The notes below the pieces were generated by a model, which was given only the letters and a program-made list of their open reading frames with translations, ran no database searches and was not told the DNA's origin. A DNA stretch of 64,000 nt from Natrinema altunense (lineage in GTDB: Archaea > Halobacteriota > Halobacteria > Halobacteriales > Natrialbaceae): contig NZ_JNCS01000007.1 of NCBI RefSeq assembly GCF_000731985.1, positions 91,217 to 155,216 of the forward strand, in the 5' to 3' direction. Both the position numbers and the translations under genes were made by a program. Of the stretch, positions 59,209 to 64,000 are shown piece after piece; the first letter of the stretch is position 1, and every line of letters begins with the position of its first letter.

Positions 59209-60534
59209 GTGACAACGCTGGTCGTCTGTCTCGACCGGACCGACGATGTCGGCCGGAAGACCGGTCTTCGGTCGCCCGTCGTCGGCTGGGAGGCAGTCCG
59301 CGCGCTCGTGACCGACGTCGGCCTCGCGGACCCGGAGGACTCGGGGGTCAACACCCTGCTCGAGTCGCTCCGGGTCGCCCAGAACTTACGCGACGAAAAC
59401 GAGGAGGTCGTCGTCGCGGTCGTCTCGGGGGACCACGAGTCGATGGTGTCGGCCGATCGAGCGGTCGCCGAGCAACTGGACGACCTCATCGCCGAGTACG
59501 ATCCGGAGTCGGCGGTCGTGGTGACCGATAGCGCGGAGGACGAACGGCTGATTCCGATCGTCGAGAGCCGCGTCCGGGTCGACTCCGTCGATCGAGTCGT
59601 CGTCCGGCAGGCCCGCGACATCGAATCGACCTACTACCTGCTCAAGCAGTTCCTCGCCGACGAGGAACTGCGACAGACCGTCCTCGTTCCGATCGGGTTG
59701 ACCCTGCTGGTCTTCCCGCTGCTCGCGACGACGGTCGGCCCTGCACAGGGTGCAGCCGCGATCACCACCGTCATCGGCCTCTTCCTGCTCTACAAGGGGT
59801 TCAACGTCGACGAACTCCTGGCTCGAGCGGCCCGTCAGACACAGGAATCGCTCTACTCCGGGCAGGTGTCGGTCGTCACCTACGTCGTCGCCGCGGGGCT
59901 GACGTTCGTCGGCCTGTTCGTCGGCGCGCTCGGCGTCTCGAACCTCGGGGAGACGCCGGGAGTGGTGATCCCGGCGACGCGGTTCGCCTTCGATAGCATT
60001 CCCTGGCTGGCGATGGCCGCGCTGACCGCCAGCGCCGGCCGACTGCTCGACGAGGCGATCGGCGACGATCCGATCCGGAGTTCCTTTCTCAATCTCCCGT
60101 TTATCGTCCTCGCCGTCGCGCTGGTCGTCCGCGGGTTCTCGGCGTACTTCCTCGAGCAACAGGGAGTGATCGACCCCTTCGTCGTTCCCGCAAACGAGTT
60201 CGGCATCGTCTCCAACAAGCGGTTCGTGATGGCTGCGGGCGAACGCCTCGCTCTCTTCGTCGTCACCGCGATCCTCGTGAGCCTCGTCGGGGCGCGTGTC
60301 GCGGCCTCCCTTAGCGGCTCGAGCGAGGCCGCCGAACGGGGCGACGGCGGTTCGGAGACGGCACTCGCCAACGGCGGGCAGGCGGGGACGGACGGCGACC
60401 GCGAACCTGGGTCCGAGACCGATGGAGTCGCGGACGCCGCGACCGACGCGATCCCGGAGCGGCGCGACCAAGAACTCGCGGACGGCGGGGCCGACGCGAA
60501 CGCGGACCCGAACGGCGACGATCGGGACCGGTGA
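59209..60534 (+). CDS. DUF373 family membrane protein
   Basis: A 441-residue protein starting with GTG at 59209: TTLVVCLDRTDDVGRKTG (2-19), GVNTLLESLRVA (about 47-58), VVVAVVSGD, and RQARDIESTYYLLKQ (about 125-139) are the DUF373 core, a Rossmann-like domain. The C-terminal half has about seven membrane segments (about 154-390). The last 55 residues are disordered and acidic. The start is set by TTTTATCG (59178-59185), about 28 nt upstream, and by the family N-terminus; the in-frame ORF to 59107 is not supported. Function unknown. Confidence 0.88.
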   Translation: MTTLVVCLDRTDDVGRKTGLRSPVVGWEAVRALVTDVGLADPEDSGVNTLLESLRVAQNLRDENEEVVVAVVSGDHESMVSADRAVAEQLDDLIAEYDPESAVVVTDSAEDERLIPIVESRVRVDSVDRVVVRQARDIESTYYLLKQFLADEELRQTVLVPIGLTLLVFPLLATTVGPAQGAAAITTVIGLFLLYKGFNVDELLARAARQTQESLYSGQVSVVTYVVAAGLTFVGLFVGALGVSNLGETPGVVIPATRFAFDSIPWLAMAALTASAGRLLDEAIGDDPIRSSFLNLPFIVLAVALVVRGFSAYFLEQQGVIDPFVVPANEFGIVSNKRFVMAAGERLALFVVTAILVSLVGARVAASLSGSSEAAERGDGGSETALANGGQAGTDGDREPGSETDGVADAATDAIPERRDQELADGGADANADPNGDDRDR

Positions 60535-60583
60535 CCCGTCCCCGACACGGTATTCATTTACCCGCGCCGAGCGACCACCGACT

Positions 60584-61309
60584 ATGAGCGACGCAGACGG
60601 TGCGTGGGTGAGCCTCTTTTCGGGCGGCAAGGACTCCGCATGGGCGCTGTACCGCGCTCTCGAGGCGGGGCTGCCGGTCGAGCGACTGGTCACCGTCCAC
60701 CCCGCGGGCGACTCGTACATGTATCACGTTCCCGAAACGGAACTGGCCGCGCTGGCCGCCGAGAGCATCGGCATCGAACTGCTCGACGTCGAACCCGACG
60801 ACTTCGCGGTCGACGCGGCCACTGATTCGGGCGCACAGGGCGACGCCGAACTCGAGCCACTCGAGGCCGCGCTCGCGGACCTCGATCGCGACCTCGCGGG
60901 CGGTATCGCCGGTCTCACGGCCGGAGCCGTCGAGAGCGAGTATCAGACGAGCCGCATCCAGGGGATGTGTGACCGGCTGGGCTGTGATCTCTTCGCTCCG
61001 CTCTGGCAGGAAGACCCCGCGGAACTGGCCGACGCGATGCTCGCGGCCGGCTTCGAGATCGAAATCATTCAGGTCGCGGCTCACGGACTCGACGAGTCGT
61101 GGCTCGGGCGGACGCTCGATCGCGACGCTATCGCGGACCTCGAGACCCTCCACGAGGAGTACGGCGTCCACATTCTGGGCGAGGGTGGCGAGTTCGAGAC
61201 GTTCGTGGTGGACGGACCGCACATGGACCGCCGGATCGCCCTCGAGTACGAGACGGAGTGGGCGGGGACGCGGGGACGATTGCGGGTCACGGACGCGCGA
61301 CTGGAGTAA
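60584..61309 (+). CDS. Diphthine-ammonia ligase (Dph6-like PP-loop protein)
   Basis: A 241-residue ATP-pyrophosphatase-fold enzyme that catalyses the final amidation of diphthine on elongation factor 2. The PP-loop is SGGKDS (13-18) after WVSLF; YMYHVPETE (about 45-53), EYQTSRIQGMCDRLG (about 118-132) and LGEGGEFETFVVDGP (about 203-217) are the COG2102 signatures. It lies 49 nt after the DUF373 gene. ATG 60584 is the natural start directly before the core; a TTCATTTAC box (about 60553-60561) sits about 27 nt upstream. Confidence 0.92.
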   Translation: MSDADGAWVSLFSGGKDSAWALYRALEAGLPVERLVTVHPAGDSYMYHVPETELAALAAESIGIELLDVEPDDFAVDAATDSGAQGDAELEPLEAALADLDRDLAGGIAGLTAGAVESEYQTSRIQGMCDRLGCDLFAPLWQEDPAELADAMLAAGFEIEIIQVAAHGLDESWLGRTLDRDAIADLETLHEEYGVHILGEGGEFETFVVDGPHMDRRIALEYETEWAGTRGRLRVTDARLE

Positions 61310-61419
61310 CGGTCCTCGCGGCGTCCGTCACGGACCACACTGCTCCGATCCTGGCCGCCATCGTCGAGACGACCGATCGACGCTCGCCGGTATGCCAGTG
61401 CGTCCCCGCCGATGCGAGG

Positions 61420-62394
61420 TTACCGTTTCGATCCGTTCGTGATCGTCGTGTGGGCACCGATGAGAGCCCCCGCGAGGTCGAGATCCTCGATGTGGGTCCC
61501 CTGATCGATGATCGAGCGCCGAATGTCGCCGTTGCGTACCGTCGCGTCCGGGAAGATGACCGTGTGCTCGAGATCGGTGCCCGTCAGCGTTACGCCGTCC
61601 ATGACGTGGACGTTCTCGCCGATCGTGGCGTCTTCCAGCGTCGCGGAGTCGGCGACCAGCGAATCACCGTCTAGGTGCCAGGCGACGGCGTCGAGGTAGC
61701 TCTCGGGAGTGCCGATATCGAACCACGCGCCCTCGAACGTGAAGGCGTAGGTGGCTTCGCGGTTCTGGAGCCACTGGACGAACCAGCCGGGCTCGTCGGG
61801 GTTGTTGCCGTCCTCGAGATAGGTCGGGAGAAGGGACAGCGAGTCCTGGGGGAACGCATAGCAGGCGATCGAAACGAGCGTGCTCTTCGGATCGTCGGGT
61901 TTCTCCTGGAAGTCGACGACGCGGTCGCCCTCGAGTTCGACGAGCCCGTAGGACGTCGCTTTCTCGCGGGAGCCGACGTCGTAGGCGGCGAGCGTGGGTG
62001 CTTCTCGCCGCTCGAAGTCGTCGAGGAACTCGGCGATATCGAAGCTGATCAGGTTGTCGCCGGCGATGACCAGCAGGTCGTCGTCGACGTTCTCGCGGTC
62101 GATCAGTTGGGCCAGGGCACCGACGACGCCGAACTTGTCGTCTTCCTCGGTCGTCTCTTCGATCGATAGCTGCGGCTTCTCGAACTCGCTGTCGGCGAGG
62201 TGAGCCTCGAAGTCGGGCGCGAACCGCTTGTTCGTGCTGACGTAAACCTCCTCGATCCGATCGTCAGCCTCGAGTTCCGAAAAGATCCGATCGATGACGG
62301 TCGATTCACCGATCGGGAGGAACATCTTGGGCCGATGCTTGGTAATTGGCCACATTCGCGTCGCGTACCCGCCTGCAAGGACGACGGCCTTCAT
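61420..62394 (-). CDS. Sugar-phosphate nucleotidyltransferase
   Basis: A 324-residue NDP-sugar pyrophosphorylase. The N-terminal Rossmann-like core has LAGGYATRMWPITKHRPKMFLPI (read in parts, 6-28), the sugar- and metal-binding VIAGDNLISFD (about 106-116), FQEKPDDP (about 159-166) and AWFDIGTPESYL (about 220-231). The C-terminal part (about 240-320) shows hexapeptide-like turns (ATIGENVHV, TVIFPDATVRNGDIRRSIID), a left-handed beta-helix. Such enzymes make UDP- or dTDP-sugars for N-glycans or exopolysaccharide (AglF-like). The promoter AGTAACTTAC (about 62421-62430, minus strand) is 27 nt upstream. Divergent from the small regulator gene. Confidence 0.92.
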   Translation of the reverse strand: MKAVVLAGGYATRMWPITKHRPKMFLPIGESTVIDRIFSELEADDRIEEVYVSTNKRFAPDFEAHLADSEFEKPQLSIEETTEEDDKFGVVGALAQLIDRENVDDDLLVIAGDNLISFDIAEFLDDFERREAPTLAAYDVGSREKATSYGLVELEGDRVVDFQEKPDDPKSTLVSIACYAFPQDSLSLLPTYLEDGNNPDEPGWFVQWLQNREATYAFTFEGAWFDIGTPESYLDAVAWHLDGDSLVADSATLEDATIGENVHVMDGVTLTGTDLEHTVIFPDATVRNGDIRRSIIDQGTHIEDLDLAGALIGAHTTITNGSKR

Positions 62395-62544
62395 GGCCCT
62401 GACTTCAGTTGGTGCCGGTAAGTTACTTGCCCTTTCACTGGGGCTCGCACCCCGCACCAGCCGGGTCGTCGAATCGCGACGCGGCTGTCGGATCAACGGA
62501 CGTACTGCCGTGAATATAAGTGCGAAACCCGCGTGACCCAACGT

Positions 62545-62835
62545 ATGCGCCAGGCCGACGAAACGACGCGACAGAAACTCGCCGACGCGCTTCGTGCCGA
62601 GCCGGCGACGCCGAGCGAACTCGCGACCCAGTTCGATCTCACGCCGCACGCGGTGGTCCGGCACGTCGAACACGTCTCCCAGTCGGTCGACGGAACGGAC
62701 GAACGGCTGCTCGTCGCGCCGCCGACCTGTCGGGACTGCGGGTTCGACGACTACGACGACCTGTTGAACCTCCCTTCGCGGTGTCCCGACTGTAAGAGCG
62801 AGTCCGTCGACGAGCCGACGTTCACCATCGAGTGA
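62545..62835 (+). CDS. Small HTH plus zinc-ribbon transcriptional regulator (COG3357)
   Basis: A 96-residue protein: a helix-turn-helix (about 8-45: KLADALRAEPATPSELATQFDLTPHAVVRHV in parts) then a zinc ribbon with CRDC (about 62-65) and CPDC (about 80-83). COG3357 proteins are predicted regulators in archaea without known targets. The AATATAAG box (62513-62520) is 27-30 nt before ATG 62545, which fixes the start against the in-frame GTG at 62533. Confidence 0.88.
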   Translation: MRQADETTRQKLADALRAEPATPSELATQFDLTPHAVVRHVEHVSQSVDGTDERLLVAPPTCRDCGFDDYDDLLNLPSRCPDCKSESVDEPTFTIE

Positions 62836-62953
62836 ATCGGACGGCCATCGCCGACGGACTGTCAGCACCCTCGATAATTCAGTCTCCAATCCGATACTAA
62901 TATTTACGGCGCAGGCGAGAACCCGATACGAACTCTCGAGCGAACGGCGTCGA

Positions 62954-63004
62954 CGCGGCCGTTCGACGGCGACCGTCGTCCGTTCATCGCCGCGGCCGTT
63001 CGAC
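62954..63004. repeat. 14-bp direct repeat in the DUF7344 leader
   Basis: CGCGGCCGTTCGAC occurs exactly at 62954-62967 and 62991-63004, 37 bp apart, in the region between a TATA-like CTAATATTTAC (about 62895-62905) and the start codon at 63024. It might be a regulatory binding pair or a small duplication. Confidence 0.4.
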
Positions 63005-63023
63005 TCGAACCCACGGAACACAT

Positions 63024-63392
63024 ATGACTTCCAGATCTCACCCGGAGCGTAATTGCGCCGAGTCCGTACAGGCAGTGCTCGACTGGCTCGACGGGCACGA
63101 CGGGGTCGACGCGTCGACCGAGTCGCTCGACGGCGCATTCGCACTCCTGGCCGACCAGCGCCGCCGCCTGCTGCTTGCCGTCATGTGGACCTACGGTGAG
63201 GAACTGACGCTGCCGGACGCGGCCGAGGAAGTCGCCGTCCGCGAAACGGGGCGCAAGGTGACGAACATCCCGGCCGAGCGGGTCAGAGAAGTGTATCTCT
63301 CGCTCTACCACGACCACCTGCCGCGGCTCGTCGACGCCGGCCTGCTCGAGTACGATCAGGAACGGGATCTGGTCGCTCCGGACGCGGTCTAG
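63024..63392 (+). CDS. DUF7344-type winged-helix protein
   Basis: A 122-residue protein. The core is a winged helix typical of the haloarchaeal DUF7344 family: LDGAFALLADQRRRLLLAVMWTYGEELTLPDAAEEVAVRETG (in parts, about 35-77), then VREVYLSLYHDHLPRLVDAGLLEYDQERDLV (about 86-117). It is likely a DNA-binding regulator. The start is ATG 63024 within CATATG; the leader is about 90 nt if the TATA-like box near 62900 is used and contains a 14-bp direct repeat. Convergent with the Rieske gene, overlapping it by 4 nt (63389-63392). Confidence 0.8.
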   Translation: MTSRSHPERNCAESVQAVLDWLDGHDGVDASTESLDGAFALLADQRRRLLLAVMWTYGEELTLPDAAEEVAVRETGRKVTNIPAERVREVYLSLYHDHLPRLVDAGLLEYDQERDLVAPDAV

Positions 63393-63856
63393 AACTCCAC
63401 GTTCGAGGTCGATACCCGGTCGAGATCGTCGCTCTCGAGCGGCCCGGGACCGACGAACTCGTAATCCGCGTCGGTCAGGTAGACGTCGCCGTCCGAGACG
63501 GTGACCTCGAGATCGGTGAGGTACGCCCCCTCGCAGGGACCGAAGGTACAGCGTCCGGAGTCGGCCGCGAAGTACGCACCGTGGTTCGCACAGACGAGTT
63601 CGCCGTCTCGCATCGGTGCACCCGAGCCCTTGTCCAGTTTGATGTGCGTGAGATGCTGACAGTAGTTCAACCAACAGGCGATCCCGTCGGCGTTCGGGTC
63701 CGACTCCGAAGCCGTCCGGTCGTCACCGTCTGTCGCCGCCGTCCCGTCGGCGACGAGAATCGCTTCCCGTTCGTCGCCCGAGTCGTCGGCGACACGAAAG
63801 AGGAACGTCGAGTCGTCGGGAACGTCCGCGAGCGCCGTGATCCGTCCTGCGTCCAT
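63389..63856 (-). CDS. Rieske (2Fe-2S) domain protein
   Basis: A 155-residue soluble protein with the Rieske cluster ligands Cys66 and His68 (NYCQHL) and Cys89 and His92 (CANHGAYF), then a GxCxxGPCEGAYL-like segment. It has an insertion of about 40 acidic residues before the first ligand pair. There is no Tat signal or membrane anchor, so it is a small cytoplasmic Rieske ferredoxin, perhaps an electron donor or a NirD-like or dioxygenase-type ferredoxin. ATG 63856 is used; a GTG codon before it is possible. Nothing next to it reveals its partner. Confidence 0.9.
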   Translation of the reverse strand: MDAGRITALADVPDDSTFLFRVADDSGDEREAILVADGTAATDGDDRTASESDPNADGIACWLNYCQHLTHIKLDKGSGAPMRDGELVCANHGAYFAADSGRCTFGPCEGAYLTDLEVTVSDGDVYLTDADYEFVGPGPLESDDLDRVSTSNVEF

Positions 63857-63941
63857 CACCAGCCGGTTACCAGTCGGACGCCCTGAACGTTACGACCGCC
63901 GGCGCACGCCGTCTGACTGAAGTTTAACTTTTGCAGGCTAA

Positions 63942-64000
<59 letters not shown>

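Overview
The window reads as chromosomal DNA of a halophilic archaeon (class Halobacteria). The base composition is very GC-rich, the predicted proteins are strongly acidic, most promoters show an AT-rich TATA-like box about 27-30 nt before the start codon (leaderless mRNAs), and the gene content (CetZ, TFB, HalOD1, HTH_10-type regulators, the archaeal route into the shikimate pathway, many small haloarchaeal DUF families) is typical of that class. The genus cannot be fixed from the sequence alone. No rRNA, tRNA, CRISPR array or complete transposon was found. Family names such as DUF7519, DUF7269, DUF7123, DUF7109 and DUF7344 are assigned from memory of these families and should be confirmed by HMM search.

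Layout. 1-4.3 kb: end of a PfkB kinase, a HalOD1 protein, a nucleoside phosphorylase, an HNH protein, an amphi-Trp/DUF1508 protein and a DUF547 protein. 4.4-7.1 kb: an AI-2E-type permease, a two-domain winged-helix regulator, a YbjQ protein and a small membrane protein. 7.2-14.3 kb: a MoxR AAA+ ATPase facing a tightly overlapping five-gene operon (M48 protease, DUF4129 protein, DUF7269-like, DUF58, DUF7519-like). 14.5-19 kb: NfeD plus SPFH membrane pair, regulators, a HAD phosphatase and an ITP/XTP phosphatase. 19.2-31.7 kb: TFB, then aroD, 3-dehydroquinate synthase II, the ADTH synthase and trpCBA, so early shikimate and tryptophan genes are concentrated here, with a CARF-type regulator, a HAD hydrolase, a SprT-like protein and a zinc/cation exporter between them.

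31.9-38.0 kb: a respiratory molybdoenzyme operon of the DMSO reductase family (small accessory protein, Tat-exported catalytic subunit, four-cluster Fe-S subunit, NrfD-type membrane anchor, TorD chaperone) preceded by a cysteine-rich HTH_10 regulator. 38.3-44.2 kb: an MGMT-like protein without the catalytic cysteine, a Nudix/DUF7109/glycosyltransferase operon, a zinc finger protein, a DHH phosphoesterase and an epimerase. 44.3-53.0 kb: an NhaC antiporter, a DUF7576 protein and the complete histidine-degradation operon hutUGIH with a divergent HTH_10 regulator. 53-63.9 kb: CetZ, a long coiled-coil protein, an NTF2-like protein, an ATP-grasp enzyme, an SppA-type protease, DUF373, diphthine-ammonia ligase, a sugar nucleotidyltransferase, small regulators and a Rieske protein. 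The last 60 nt look like the right end of an IS200/IS605-type element: a tnpB tail and a structured, omega-RNA-like end with no tnpB body in the window.

The most interesting non-genic signals are two TGTACA boxes 20 bp apart in the trpCBA promoter, identical to the TRP box described for TrpY in Methanothermobacter; three long inverted repeats whose arms are each offset by exactly 33 bp, two of them flanking TATA-like boxes; a triple CAGTCACG element before the HalOD1 gene; and the tnpB/omega-RNA-like remnant at the right edge. I did not find a clear undescribed multi-gene defence or mobile system in this window.
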